Shown: positions 1 through 12,062, counted from the first letter of the stretch. The stretch is 64,000 nucleotides of DNA from Amyelois transitella (GCF_032362555.1 NC_083527.1:5208001-5272000), one strand, 5' to 3'. A program made the numbers and translations. Notes: generated by a model not told the origin, from the sequence alone.

Positions 1-346
1 ACAATTTGTACGCATTATATTTTTTCAAAGATTTCATTTTTATCAATTTCAACGACACGCACACGTTTGTTTTTTCTTTAATATAATTAATAATGTCCTC
101 TTCACACGTTTCTTTGCTAACATTTGAGATAAACAAAGGAATTTTCACATCCGCGGCTTTAAATTTAACATCGGGAGCGATCGCTGCGCGACCTTTTTGA
201 CCAATCAATTTATATCTTTTAGCCGATTTGGACTGAACAACCTGCCATTCATCATCACTTACTTGCACTTGCGTGCAATTTTTCACCATAAATTCACTTC
301 TTTGATCGCTATAGCTACGCACTCCCGCACAAACACTAGAAACAGC
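1..346 (-). CDS. Repeat-family ORF, third (3') piece, runs off the window
   Basis: This is the downstream piece of a minus-strand ORF whose earlier pieces lie at 15985-15848 and 27899-27087. From 346 downward the frame is open to base 1, giving about 115 codons. They contain the segment DDEWQVVQSKSAKRYK (from about 270) and then a compact alpha/beta stretch (KIPLFISNV, then EEDIINYIKEK) that looks like an RRM-type fold. The Mutator-like element inserted at 346/347, and the 9-bp duplication at 338-346 continues the frame of the middle piece. Similar ORFs are very common in moth genomes as I recall. I believe they belong to a mobile-element family (ORF1- or gag-like), but I cannot name it. The stop lies outside the window. 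Confidence 0.6.
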
Positions 347-367
347 GATATGTTCTCACTAGTTCGA

Positions 368-635
368 TTCAGTAGTTCGATCGTCGAACTAGTGAGAATT
401 TTTTTTCTCATTTGTTCGACCGTCGAACTAGTGAGAATGTTTGTTCTCACTAGTTCGATCCGTTAACTTATTATTATTATTAATCGAGAAGCAAAGAACA
501 TTAAGTACCGATATAATAGATATTGGTCACAAATACATACATTGTATAGGTAATTATAAAATGAAAATCTTTTAGGTATATTTTGTAGGTATAATTATTA
601 TTTAAGTATTATTATAATATAGTAAACGTCAAAAT
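368..635 (+). repeat. MULE left terminal inverted repeat
   Basis: It pairs with 15573-15839 over about 267 bp with one single-base indel (an A run near 496). The outer half contains several copies, in both orientations, of TTCTCACTAGTTCGA. These make local palindromes and are candidate transposase binding sites. Confidence 0.92.
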
Positions 636-1070
636 CACAATGTTGCATAATTAGATTATTTATTGTAAACATAATATTTAGGAACAACTATAGGTATTGT
701 CTTTGGCCAAATACGTAGATGAAAAATATTTTTCTGTCTTGCTTGTCTCAACAAGCTTAATCAGAAACTAAAAAGAAACTAAAAAAATGCCAAAAATGCT
801 TCAAAATTACAAATGTACAAAATTAGGTATAGGTATAGACATAACATTCATAAACATAACTTTGATAAAATATACATGATTAAATATATTTTTCTCTGTC
901 TTACTTATCTCAATAAGCAGAGAGCGAAAAAACTTTGAATTTGTGTATTCCACCAAAGGATATATGTATATTGAACATTATATTAGGTACATTGGTTACG
1001 AAATCAAAAAAATAATGTAATAATCAAATACTCAATTATTTTGTCACATTGAATCTCAATGTAACTATAA
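636..1070. other. MULE 3' noncoding region
   Basis: AT-rich sequence between the left TIR and the end of the MULE gene. Two related segments near 727-770 and 889-940 share the string ATATTTTTCT, a TGTCTTNCTT motif and CTCAANAAGC, so a small internal duplication is likely. I see no ORF. Confidence 0.5.
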
Positions 1071-1313
1071 TTATCGCATCTTTTCTAAAAAGTGCCCTAC
1101 ACCAATTTCTCCGCATATTAATTGCATTTGAGCATCAATAATGTAATCGTCATTGAATAAATCAGTTTTTCTCCTTTTACAACGTTTGTTTGATGTTGAA
1201 GGTCTCTGAAGAATGTCATTTTGATATGAAGACAATAAGGAATCGTCCCGTAAAATATGTAATATTTGCAATAGGTTTACATGCCCTTTCGTTACAAGGT
1301 TATTTATTTTATG
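1071..1313 (-). CDS. MULE transposase, C-terminal piece after the P-element insertion
   Basis: Read on the minus strand, the frame that stops at the P-element junction (…NAIEGWH at 13944-13967) resumes here directly after the left duplication copy GTGCCATC (1314-1321). It begins HKINNLVTKGHVNLL and ends GHFLEKMR plus a stop at 1071. This is the helical tail usual for insect MULE transposases. The piece is useless on its own while the P element remains in place. Its precise frame match to 13944 is the evidence for the layering. Confidence 0.75.
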   Translation of the reverse strand, partial: HKINNLVTKGHVNLLQILHILRDDSLLSSYQNDILQRPSTSNKRCKRRKTDLFNDDYIIDAQMQLICGEIGVGHFLEKMR

Positions 1314-1527
1314 GTGCCATCAAAGAGTAAAGTAATACTGTAGGAAAAGAGAGCCCTCTCGCGTTGATTTTTTGCTTCACGATTGAAGAGAGGCGCCCTC
1401 TGAACGTTGTCCCCTGAACTAAAGCTCCGTTGATATACCTATACATGCCTACCTATAGTATTGGTATATTTATTTATACAGGTACCTATACTTATAGGTA
1501 TGTTTTGAATTTGTGAAAACTTTTCTG

Positions 1528-1743
1528 CAGTGAAAGTTCGAACAGTATTTGCGTTCTTATCGACAATTTTCGTTAACTTTCACAAATTTGTACAATATTT
1601 ATATTTTTGAAAGTTAACGAAAATTGTCGATAGGAACGCAAACACTGTTCGAACTTCCACTGCTGAACTTTCTGTGTTATTATCCTGTTTAGGTATTTCA
1701 AAAAAGTTTAATATGAAATACTTAAATAGGACAATAACACAGA
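1528..1743. repeat. Twin hairpins downstream of the P transposase stop
   Basis: Two adjacent inverted repeats. The first pairs 1528-1582 with 1608-1662 (about 55-bp arms, 25-bp loop, three or four mismatches). The second pairs 1671-1700 with 1714-1743 (30-bp arms, 13-bp loop). They begin about 70 bp beyond the transposase stop on the coding strand, inside the element's 3' end. They could be 3'-UTR folds, subterminal transposase sites or a small foldback insertion. Confidence 0.85.
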
Positions 1744-3463
1744 CAAAAGTAAAAAACAATGTTAATAGGTTCTGTTGAACAAGAAAAAATAAAACAAGTT
1801 AACACCATTAATCATTTTTTATTTTTATAATGTTTGTGTTTATCGTAGTACAATTGTGCAGCTGTTTTAATTTCGTCCTCCCCTTCATATTTTATTTTAC
1901 CACTCAAAATTCGGTTGACTGAGCGACACCAACTGTGTAACACTACGTTGAGGGTAATATTAGTGAAATATTCTTTTAAAACTTCGTTGTGCCTCTGACA
2001 TTTAAATGGGAAATTAACTAATAAGTTAATAAAAGCACATATATTTTTTTTTACATTTGTTTTTGGTGCGTCTTTTTTCAAAAATGATATTATTATATTT
2101 TGTATTTCATGGAAGCAATGTTCTGTATATTTGTTGGGGTAACAAAGCCATTTCTTGTTGGCATATTCTTTTGCTTTTATGAATGCATTACTTTCGTTAT
2201 CATTTTTGTTATCAAGTAAGTCTTCTTTACATTGTTTACAGCCTTTTGCAACATTTTTTAAGCATTTAGTCAAGACCCATCCACATACATAATTTCTTTG
2301 ACCTGCGTCTATTTCATTATTAAAATCGACTACATCAAAAATATCTTCATTACAAAATACATTTCCTTCATGAGTAGGAACATCAGAAGTTTCAATGATT
2401 TCTTTATCTAAAAAAAAATGTAATGACTGCAGACATTTGTTATTGTCTTCTTCACAGTTAGATCGATTAGAATGAGGAGAGTTATAATTATTTAATAAAA
2501 GCGCCTTAAATGCTCCTTGAAAGGCAACTGAATTAGGAGCATTATTTCTTCCTCCGAAACTTCTGACATTCCCAAAAAAGTTTTCTGCTGGGTCCTGATT
2601 AAAATTACGAGTAAACAATGTATCAAAACCATACTTTTTAGACAAAACATCCCAAATTGCTTCCATGCCCTCAATCGTTTTTATAAAATTTGTGACAGAT
2701 GGTACCACTTTTTCAGTCAATCTAATTTTGTTTCCAACAAATTTCTTTTCTCTAAATCTAATAGTCTTCAAAATTTGTTTTGCATTTCTCCACAATTGGT
2801 GATGACAAGAATTTCGCCTGACAGCACCTTTATATTTTTTACCATTAATAGGATTAAAAGAGTTTACATTAAGGCTGTCAAACAAATTGTCCAATAATAA
2901 GGTAATTTTAATTAATTGCTTACATTCAATCGGCAAATTGCCCCTACCGGTTAAATGTTCTGCAGCCACAGCAACGCTGTGGCTAAATATTTGTGTTGCG
3001 CATTTTACCCGCATTTTATTTATTTTTTCTGGGTTAATGTGCTCTTCCGTAATTTTATCTAATAACCTCAATTCCCCATAAGAAGTGTCTGCTGCATATA
3101 ATTTTTGAAAATACTCCCACTTTACTACATATATTTCATTATCCACTTCATATGACATGTCTTTATTTAATAAATTGTTTCGAATACCTTTAATTAGGTG
3201 AGGGACATCATATAGTGGTATAATGTTCCGTTTATTAACGCGTATAACGTCATGGCGCCACTCTTTACCATTTTTTAAAAATAAAGCTTTTGTATCACTA
3301 ACCATGTCTGATATTGCACTTACATTAACTGTGCTTTGGTCACATACGGTATTTATTACAATTAAGCCTGCATTTTGGCAATTGATAATTACCTCTTTAA
3401 TAACAGTTTTTAATTCTAATTTATTTAATTTTGTCGTAAAATAATACGCAACTGGTTGTTTAA

Positions 3464-5877
3464 CACTCTCCCTGCCGGTAAAGTATAATGATATTTTAGT
3501 TCAGGAGGCCACGGGGTCGCCGGCGTACCCCAAGTTTTTGCAATAAATAGGCCGAGAATTACAAGATAAAATGGTTCCAGGAAGCCATGGGGTCTGCCGG
3601 CGGGACCAACAAAAATTGTTTCAGTACGCCGTGGGATCCGCCTTGACCTCCCAAATTCAAACAGATTTTGTACCTGCTGGCTGGCTAATACGGAAAATTC
3701 AATATGTGTTATGGCGTCAGCGTGAACTTAACTACAAATAAAAAAAAAAAGCAAGTCAGTAGGATCAATAATATGTTTTTTATGAGACTGAGAAAATTAT
3801 AAATAAAAACAGCATAAGTAGAGTATTTATGTATTTATTTGTGTTAGTTATTATAAAAAGTTTGAAAAACACATAATAATGTTCAAAAAATTACTTTTTC
3901 GTGTGTATTGTCGCGAAACACTCTGCGCAAACACTGGGTTTAGTGGGGCATAAAAGGCAGACAGTGTTTGTCTTTTTGGTTAGCTTTTTGGCTTCAACAC
4001 TTGTTTTACCTTGCAAGCGCAGTAGTTGGTAACAATGAATACATTTACGCCGTATGATCCGATTACGATGGTCAGCTATAGGATTTTTCCCAAACTTATG
4101 CTCTACTGCTTCGCGATTCTCTGCAACGTTGGTGCTTTCCTGATATAAACCCAATAACTGTATGCTTAGTTGTTCTCTGAATTTTGTTATAGTGTAGCGT
4201 TTGGATTTCACTCTTTTATGTGCCGTGTAAACAAGAAAAGCATTTATGACAGATGTGTTCAGTATCAATTCTACTGCGAGTTTTTGGAACCAACGAATGC
4301 TACGTCGTGATGGGTTGCAGTAGCTTCCCATCTGATCAGAAAGGTCAATTGAGCATTTGTGCTTATTGTAGTCCGCAATTGCTATAGGTTTCAGAGAACA
4401 TTTATTTTTGTTGCGCTTGCTTGTAACAGTGACAAATCCCACTTTGTGTTTAGTAGACAAGGCCAAGACTTCTCTCTTATCCTTCCACTTAAATACCAAA
4501 ATCCCCTTTTCGTTTTCCATCGCAACCAATTCTCCCTTCTTCAATTTCTCGCCTACTACATTCTTGGGTAACCCTTTCCGGTTTTTTCTGACGGTGCCTA
4601 TCAAATGCGTGGAATGTTGTAATAGAGACTCGGCCAAATCTACGCTCGTATAATAGTTATCAGTAATGATGCTTCGGCCAGCATCTAAGAACTTAGTGCT
4701 CAATTCCATCACCACGTTTTTGGATAAATTCTGTTGGCGCTCAGGACCCTTTTTGCCTTCGTATACAATTAAATCAAACGTATAACCGTCGTCTCCACAT
4801 ATTTTAAAAAGCTTGATACCGTATTTGTGCCTTTTACCTGGTATATATTGCATGAACTTTATACGCCCACGGAACGCAACCATGGTCTCATCGACTGTCA
4901 GGTATTCATCAGGAGTCTTAAAATTTTGGTATTTGGTTGTGATCAACTGAACTAAACGCCTTATTTTGATCAACTTATCTGTGCGTGATGTCTCGGCAAA
5001 AAAGGTATCTTCGAAATGCCAACAACGCAGTAACAATTCGAAACGATTTCGGCTCATAGTAGATCCAGCCACTTTATTTTCATATAGCGGGTTACGACTC
5101 CAGTAATCTGCAATTTTAGGCAGCTTTTTCAGGCCCATCCACATCAATAAGCCAATAAATTTTTTCATTTCTTGTTGATCACAATCTTTCCAGTCATTCA
5201 GTCTACTCGAACGTCGCAAAGTTGTAGTTATTTTGGTCTTTACTGCATAACAATTAGTCATTGTCACCATCAAGTTGATAATCTCTTCGTCAACAAACAA
5301 AAGAAAATAATCCAATTCAGTCTCACACAATTGGGGGATGTTTTTCACACCAGGAGTGCCAGTAAAAGGAAATACTTGCTGACGGGTTCCAGTTGGCGGG
5401 TACCAGCAACTTGCGTTACTCGACGTCTGCGCACGTTGAACTGGACGTTGAGATGAGCCGGCGCCAGCGCCGCGGTTCGGCGGCGTCATAGTATCACCAT
5501 CGGAGTTAGCATTACTGTTACTCGTCGATTCATCGTCGTCCGAAGTTAATTCACTATCGTCCGACTCGGGTATAAAGTCGGGATCGAAATCTGAGTCGTC
5601 GGACATTATCAAAAGAAGATCGAGTTTCGCGATCGATGTAAAAACGCGGGAAAAACGCACACGACAGGCCGTGGGGGCGGCCGGCGGCTAACTGTCATAA
5701 TAAAAGGGTGGCGTGCTAATGAATAACTATACAAATTGTGCGTGGCGTGCGGAAAGAAAATAATTGGGGGCTACCGGCGGACCCCATGGCCTCCTAACTA
5801 AAAAGTTACAAAAGTGCTTTGGCTTGCGGAACAAGAATTAGTGGGGGTCGCCGGCGGATCCCATGGCAGGGAGAGTG
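3464..5877 (-). mobile_element. Complete piggyBac element A
   Basis: TTAA flanks both ends (3460-3463 and 5878-5881). The 13-bp terminal repeats are CACTCTCCCTGCC and its exact complement. Subterminal repeats with the theme GGGGTCGCCGGCGGACC recur at about 3510, 3590, 3640, 5770 and 5850. The element is 2414 bp and has one intact transposase ORF. It splits exon 5 of the P transposase, whose frame runs on across the TTAA. Confidence 0.95.
3891..5606 (-). CDS. piggyBac transposase A (intact)
   Basis: The ORF opens at 5660, but the ATG at 5606 (MSDDSDFDPDF) fits better, because piggyBac proteins of this group begin with an acidic D/S/E-rich stretch. That gives 571 aa. The DDE_Tnp_1_7 core shows the three catalytic aspartates in LTVDETMVAFRG, IITDNYYTS and DLSDQMGSY. 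A cysteine-rich C-terminal finger (RKCIHC, CLLCP, CAECF) follows. It would perform precise TTAA cut-and-paste. No lesion is visible, so this copy may still be able to move. Confidence 0.93.
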   Translation of the reverse strand: MSDDSDFDPDFIPESDDSELTSDDDESTSNSNANSDGDTMTPPNRGAGAGSSQRPVQRAQTSSNASCWYPPTGTRQQVFPFTGTPGVKNIPQLCETELDYFLLFVDEEIINLMVTMTNCYAVKTKITTTLRRSSRLNDWKDCDQQEMKKFIGLLMWMGLKKLPKIADYWSRNPLYENKVAGSTMSRNRFELLLRCWHFEDTFFAETSRTDKLIKIRRLVQLITTKYQNFKTPDEYLTVDETMVAFRGRIKFMQYIPGKRHKYGIKLFKICGDDGYTFDLIVYEGKKGPERQQNLSKNVVMELSTKFLDAGRSIITDNYYTSVDLAESLLQHSTHLIGTVRKNRKGLPKNVVGEKLKKGELVAMENEKGILVFKWKDKREVLALSTKHKVGFVTVTSKRNKNKCSLKPIAIADYNKHKCSIDLSDQMGSYCNPSRRSIRWFQKLAVELILNTSVINAFLVYTAHKRVKSKRYTITKFREQLSIQLLGLYQESTNVAENREAVEHKFGKNPIADHRNRIIRRKCIHCYQLLRLQGKTSVEAKKLTKKTNTVCLLCPTKPSVCAECFATIHTKK

Positions 5878-6522
5878 TTAAAATTACTTTTGATGCCCTT
5901 AATCATGAATACCAGAGCATGGTCAGCGAATTCAGTCGTTTTATTAGTGGAAAACCCTTCCAAACTATCTTTGTGTGCATCATACGACACTTGTGGTGTT
6001 AATGACATCTCATCGAAAATTAAACTGCAAAGACGGTCATTTACTGGTATATCCAGTACAGTAGCTTTGAGTTTTTTAAAAATTATGGGGTTGATCCCCG
6101 GACATACTTTTATTTGGCTAATTAATCGTTGCATAGCCTTTATGGATGGCAAAGTAAAATATTTATGTAAAAGTTTATAGCATTTCGGACTCTTTTTAAA
6201 CAATGACAAACATAGAACTTTTTCTTCAATAGTGAAACGCCTTCCTTTTGATTTTTTAACATTTTGCAATTGCATATGCATAAATAGTTGCGATGTTGAC
6301 GACATTTTTTCTGCCACTTGTTGAAATGCAGTGTTCTCAGCAAGTTTTTCTGCATTAGCCAATCTCGCCTTGAAAGTTGTTGTTTTCTTACGCAAGCGTG
6401 ATATTTCCAAGCGCAGCATACGGATGTCTTTTTGAAAAACTTTTGAAGTTCGTCGAACAGATTCCTTCAATGGTACTGAAAAGAACCAATGTGTTAAAAT
6501 TAAAGTCTTAGTCTCGTTCAAA

Positions 6523-6931
6523 ATTCTAGTAGTTTAAAGCTTTGACAAATCATATACATTAGATAAAAAAATTCGACGACCTCCATGGCGTAACGGAATC
6601 ATGGTCGGGCAATGATGGAAAATGAACTTGATCTGATTGATCTAGGTCTTGGATGGGTATTTTTATATGTATATGTTATGAAATATAGTATTGTTGAGTT
6701 AGAATCCCATAACACAAGTCTCGAACTTACATTGGGGCTTACTGAATTTGTGTGATTTGACTGTGTATATTTTATTCAATTTTTTTTTTTTCAATTGAAC
6801 ATTGAAAAGAGCCTGTCATTGCCTTTTTTCAGAATAAATATTTGAATTAAATCAAATATAACTTGCGTGACTTGATGATAAACATGGAACTATTATAAAA
6901 GATGTAAAAATATATAAATCATATTACATAC
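6523..6931 (+). repeat. P-gene intron 4 with a degraded tRNA-type SINE
   Basis: From about 6575 to 6780 lies the body of the tRNA-derived SINE that recurs near 35020, 42260 and 52550. It includes GATCTAGGTCTTGGATG, then AACACAAGTCTCGAACTTAC and the tail AATTTGTGTGATTTG. A worn A-box-like head (ATGGCGTAACGG) precedes it. The remainder is AT-rich intron sequence. Confidence 0.6.
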
Positions 6932-7108
6932 CTTTTCTGGAGTCATCTCTACTTTTGCTGATAACACTATAATTGTGTTCTGTTTGAACATACTCCGCTA
7001 TAGAAAATTGATGGCGGGAGCCTGAAAACATAATTAAATGGTTGTAATATTAAAAAAATAAACTATTTAATAAATATATACAACGTGTAACGGAAAGGGG
7101 GTTATCAT

Positions 7109-7849
7109 AAAAAGTGGGTGGATACTATACCTTAAATAGATTCTTCCTACTGCTACTGCTGGTCCTTATCACCATGTTCATAAATGCATGTCAATAAAAT
7201 TTCGCAATAAAATGTATTTATTTAAATGTAAACAAACGTGGCAAATCACTATTGGGTCAACATCCCCAATTCAAAACAACACACACACTAAGACACTATC
7301 GATGTACACTAAAACACTAACTCCTCACTCGTCATTTTCTCCTGGTAACGTCGGCGACCTAAGTCGTAGGTAGCCGCTTTGTCGGCGGCTCGGCGCCGTC
7401 AAAGAGATCGCGGCAAGGCGGCGAACGTTTGACGAAGATTCTAAAACAAACAAATAAGACTCGTTTACTTAATCAATAAGAATCATTTTGCTTTGACAGA
7501 GGTACGTCGTTTAAGACATTCAATCGATTTGAAAATATTCGCATGAAATGCAAAAGAAATAATAATTACCTACATACATAAAACCACGACTTTTTCCCGG
7601 AGGGATAGACAGAGACTACATCTTTCCACGATCTCTGCATACTTTCTTCGCTTCATCCACATTCATAACTCTTCATGCAAGCTAATTAATAATTACCTAC
7701 ATTACAAAATAAATTGGTAACTAAGTCAAAGAAAGATTGAAAACCTACAACCTTTCAAAGAAAGGGTTCAAAACGTCGACCTCCTTCTTGGATGCACAAG
7801 TCAGCTCTCCGGTAAATGGAAACCCAGACATTGCGAAGCATTCCTGGCG
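7109..7849. other. Noncoding interior with one dispersed-repeat copy
   Basis: No gene seen. A GC-rich patch lies at about 7340-7435. From 7575 to about 7690 is a copy of a repeat (GGGATAGACAGAGACTACAT, then CGATCTCTGCATAC) also found at 46555-46720, 55740-55845 and 63905-63965. Confidence 0.5.
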
Positions 7850-8390
7850 TTACAGTATCGCATGCGGTTTGATGCGGGCAACCATTTCTTCGCTCGAAGG
7901 GGAATCCGACGACTTTATTTTTAATGTATCCCCAGAAAAAAAGTCAAGTGGTGTGAGTTCTGGAGACCGCGGAGGCAATGCGATACGTCCTCCTCGTCCA
8001 ATCCATTGCGGGAACCGGGCATTGAGGTGGCTGCGCACATCACGGGCGAAGTGAGCTGGAGCGCCACCATGTTGGAATATTAGGTTGTTTTCCATCACGA
8101 GATCCACGTAACTTCTCACTGGTATTACTGTTCCTCATTTAAGTAATTTTCTAGGAAATTTAGGCTGTTAGGCAAAAAATATGGTTCAACGACAACATCT
8201 CCGACTATTCCAGCATCCAGCCAACACATTTATCCGCCACTGGTACTGGAAAGATGACTCCGTAAAAACATGTGGATTGGTAGCTAGAGGTATGCGACCA
8301 ATAATGTTCATTGTAGTCGTAATAATATTCTGAATTACTCAAAGAAATCACGAAAGAGAACACGTGTACGAAAAAGTCAAAACACAAACA
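7850..8390 (-). pseudogene. Tc1/mariner-type transposase relic
   Basis: The minus-strand frame from 8119 to 7850 carries the C-terminal half of a DDE_3-type transposase: NNLIFQHGGAPAHFARDV (the second catalytic Asp of the usual QDGAP is Gly here), WIGRGG, then PPRSPELTPLDFF with its Asp. After DFF the frame degrades. Further eroded mariner-like sequence seems to continue up to the hAT MITE at 8401. It is clearly dead: the key residue is lost and neither end is visible. Confidence 0.7.
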
Positions 8391-8400
8391 ATGTTGTCAC

Positions 8401-8726
8401 CAGTGCTGCCAGACCAAAAATCCGATTGAGCGCTGTAAGATGTAAAAAAGCGCTCGATTTCTCGGAAATTGTGCTTTAAAAAAGCGCTAGATATCGCACT
8501 AAAAGAACAATTTTTCTTGAATGAAATAAAGCAAACAAACAAAAAAACACTCTATTGGGCTTTAAAATAACTGATGCTGATAGAGCCATAGAGTTTTTTA
8601 ATATGTCATGATGTAAATTAAAAAAAACACCAGATTATCCGCTAGGTGCCATAATTCTGTAAAGCGCACCAAACACATAAAAAAAGCGCTAGATCTAGCG
8701 CCCAAAGCGTTAAAATGGCAGCACTG
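8401..8726. mobile_element. hAT-type MITE
   Basis: The ends are CAGTGCTGCCA and TGGCAGCACTG. The 8-bp duplication GTTGTCAC is exact at 8393-8400 and 8727-8734. The 326-bp interior is noncoding and has several AGCGCT palindromes. CAGTG ends with an 8-bp duplication are typical of hAT nonautonomous elements. Confidence 0.88.
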
Positions 8727-8734
8727 GTTGTCAC

Positions 8735-10154
8735 GCAAACGGATAGCGAACGACTGATTGACTTCTCAAATAATTGTACATTTCCGCTTCCCGATTCTGG
8801 CATCCTAGTACAGGGGAGACACGGGCAAAGTCGACCACGGTCACGTTAACCGGCTATTTTTGTAAACAAAGGTGAAATAAAATTATTTTAGTACAAATAT
8901 GTTTTGTCCCTTTGATTCAATATCTTATTAATTTTACCATAATAAACGGGTTAAAAACAGTATTATTTGATTTCAAAATTTTACCATACTTACTACCACT
9001 CTTACCAATAGGAAAAAGTGGCATGTACAAAACGTGTTTCCTAGGTTGACTAAATGTTGACAACTTTTTTATGAATGCGGCGATAAAATTAAACAAAGTA
9101 AAAGTTTACTAATCACAAACGTAAATAATCAGGTGGGATCATCATTTTACCCTCACTTACCCTAAAGCGGAAAAAAGGATACGTGTACATCACCTGTCTC
9201 GCGGCGTAGCGCCATTGGGCGGCGCTTAGTGTACTAGACAGTGAACCCATTGACTGCGCACACACACACTCTCAAATTTGAATATTGACCTTGAATTAGT
9301 CGAATTTAAGAACGAGAGACAAGTACTCTATCTAGTCTTGCCTTCTCGTTTTGGTAAATTAGGGGCCCGTTTTCATTTATTTTTAAGTAGATAAATTAAA
9401 CCTCTTGCGTATCCATGAAATCCTGGTAGCTAAATGATTAATTCCTTTATTTTATTCGGAGATGTTTTTACCCATGATGCAAAAAAGAGCAGTGTTGTTG
9501 ATTCAGATGACGCAGAGAGACTGCCGTGCCGTCTGACGTCCGCAAGGATCAGAGACTTAAAAGAAAACATGTTTCCCTTCACGAACATTTCTTTCTTCCC
9601 AGACTTTTAACAACCTATGTAAACGTCATTTAAGTACTAGATCATTAGTAATAGTTTTATTAATTTATGACGATATTCGTTAATCGGCTTCTTAAAATAT
9701 GAAAAAGAATTTCGTTCGTAATAGAAAATTTCTTAAAATATCCGGAACCCATTTTAATACATTATTAATCGACCTTGCTCTTTGCTCCTTGCAAAGAAAA
9801 GTCACGCCTATTTCAGGGTTCATTTGGAAAATTTTAGTTAAAACCAACAACAATAGTTTGCTCGGATTTTGTGATTCAATAATAGTTTGATTATTTCTCT
9901 TTTTAATTATTATTTCTTTAAAAAATATTTCTTTCATATTTAAGTTTTTCATAATGTTACAAACACGTTCTCTGGTAACTACTACATTGATATTATTCAG
10001 TACGCTTAGTTCGTTGTTTTACTTTTACTTTATTACTGTAAAAACGCCAGTCCGGTATTTTAGTTGCTTCAATTAATCTGCTAAAATAATTGATGAGAAA
10101 CTGTTAGTCAGTTTTCTTTTTTGCCATGAGATTGAAGAGTCATATGAAACACTG
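8735..10154. other. Noncoding interior, nothing recognised
   Basis: AT-rich. Right after the MITE, the stretch CGAACGACTGATTGACTTC may be more of the mariner relic. The short open frame at 9692-9952 has no recognisable protein signature. Confidence 0.4.
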
Positions 10155-10158
10155 ATAT

Positions 10159-12062
10159 CCCTTTAATTCGCAACGTTAGATATACATAACACACACATTT
10201 CGAAAATTCTACCTTCAAAACAATATCAAGTCTACAGCGGTTTTTTCGATAAGTTAGTTAAAGACATCACTACCCACCCATAGCAAAATATAAAACGTTA
10301 TTTTGTTGTAAATTTTGAAATTGAGGTACAAAATAGCGTCCCGACCACGAACTGCTCCCGCGCACAAGGTAAGAAATATTATTTTTATTTAATTAAAAGC
10401 ATGATTTTTCGTTATATTTTACATTAAATATGTTTTTATGTTTGCATTCTACAATTATTAGTACAAAATATTACTAACAAAGTCATTTTGTGTTTTCTAT
10501 AACATGTAAAAGTGGAATGTTAGCTATAATTAACATTGCGAAGCTAACGGTGATTGAGGCGAAGTTACGAATGTTAACAATAACTAACATTGCGAAATGA
10601 TGAGCAATATATTTAGGCTTTTTTATTTTAAATAACCATGGTGTTGGAGGGTGTTTGCATGAATGGTGGCTTGATTTTGTTCTAGCATAAGTTGCGGTTA
10701 GAGCGCGTGAAGAAGATTCTGGTCCTCATCTCTCTGGATAGCAGTATATCAGACGGTGACAAAGAGATAGTAAAAGACGAAACTGTTTATAGTTCTGCAC
10801 TTCCCTCTCTAGATTCCTCTTTGGAGCGTCTGAATATTATAGACGAGTTACATGATGATACGCTTTTGCCTGAAGACCATACCATCCACTCCGTCTATTT
10901 CCGAAGTTCTCGCATCACATAATTTACCACAAGATTTGCCTGCCATTCAATCAATATCATCTGTCTTGTCCGTTCCAACAACTCCTGAAGCTTCAAGTGT
11001 GCCCAAGATAACTCGTTCAAGAAAGAGACCTTTACCAACCTTGTTGATAAAAAAAAGACAGCATTCATTAAAAAAAACCCCTTGAATTTTGAATGGGAAG
11101 GCGGCAGATTTAAATAACCTGCAATTTGGGATGAAATAACTTTTATTAAATTTGGCTCTGAATCAAAGTCGCCATCTGAATACTTTTTCGATTTCTTTAA
11201 TGAAGATGTTATAAAAATAATTATAGAAAACACAAATTTATATGCCGTTCAAAAATTTCTAAAAAGTATCAATTTAAATTTGAGTTTAATGCGTTACGAA
11301 CAGATACGTCAATTTTTACACTTTGTCGACAATACCCAACCAAATGATGATCGTTATTTCAAAGATCGGCCGATTTTTTAAGTAATACGTCAAAATTGTC
11401 TTAAAATAGAAGAAGAACATTGGTACAGTGTTGATGAAATGATGGTGCCCTATAAAGGAACCAAAGCAAAAAAGCAAAGAAGTGGGGTTTTAAAATATTT
11501 GTCAGGGCAGAAGTATCTGGTAGGTAAAAAAAATCAAAAGCCGACGGGACCGAGGCCTTCTGATGCGATTCGCCGTGACCACGTGGGTCACATGCCTGAC
11601 TTCATAGCAACTCCAGGCAGATGCAAATTTTGTAAGAATGGCATGACAACTGTTAATGTTCTAAATGTTATTTGAGATTATGTTTTGAGAAAAAATGCAA
11701 CTGTTTTAAAAATTTTCATGATCAATAATATTTTTTGGTTCATGACAGTTTTTAAAAGAGTTCCATTAAACCATTCTATATTTTTGAAGATATAATAATA
11801 ATAATTGTTTAAAAAAACTCAATAGAAATTTTATTTTTATTTTCCTGTAGCTTTCGCATTGTTAAAAATACATAACGGTATTTTTGAACACTTAAATGCA
11901 GGCCACTTCGCAATGTTACGTATTTTAAACATCCATTTATTAAAAAAATATATATAATTAAATTTTTTAAATATTTTTTAGATTTAGTATATTACATTAC
12001 TAAATCAAATATTAAAAAAAATATAACAATTTTTAATACAATTCTTGTTGCGAACTAAAGGG
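10159..12062 (+). mobile_element. Decayed piggyBac element C
   Basis: The ends are CCCTTTAATTCGCAAC at 10159 and the complement of CCCTTTAGTTCGCAAC ending at 12062. Subterminal copies of TAACATTGCGAA occur at about 10540, 10588, 11855 and 11905. It is flanked by ATAT on both sides (10155-10158, 12063-12066) rather than TTAA. Inside is a broken piggyBac gene. Confidence 0.8.
10692..11690 (+). pseudogene. piggyBac transposase C, frameshifted and internally deleted
   Basis: Frames recognisable as piggyBac run across at least two frameshifts (near 10900 and 11085) and in-frame stops (near 11115 and 11380). The order is an acidic N-terminus, YEQIRQFLHFVDN, then VDEMMVPYKGTKAKK with the first catalytic Asp (about 11435-11475). 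The middle of the DDE core is then missing, and the text jumps to the C-terminal finger (DHVGHMPDF, CKFCKNG). It cannot make an active protein. Confidence 0.82.

Noticed and set aside
197..466. ORF of 89 codons, and its partner at 15741-15983 with the same ending
   Set aside because: Both cross from the flanking ORF (wrong frame or strand) into the MULE inverted repeat. The shared ending is just TIR sequence.
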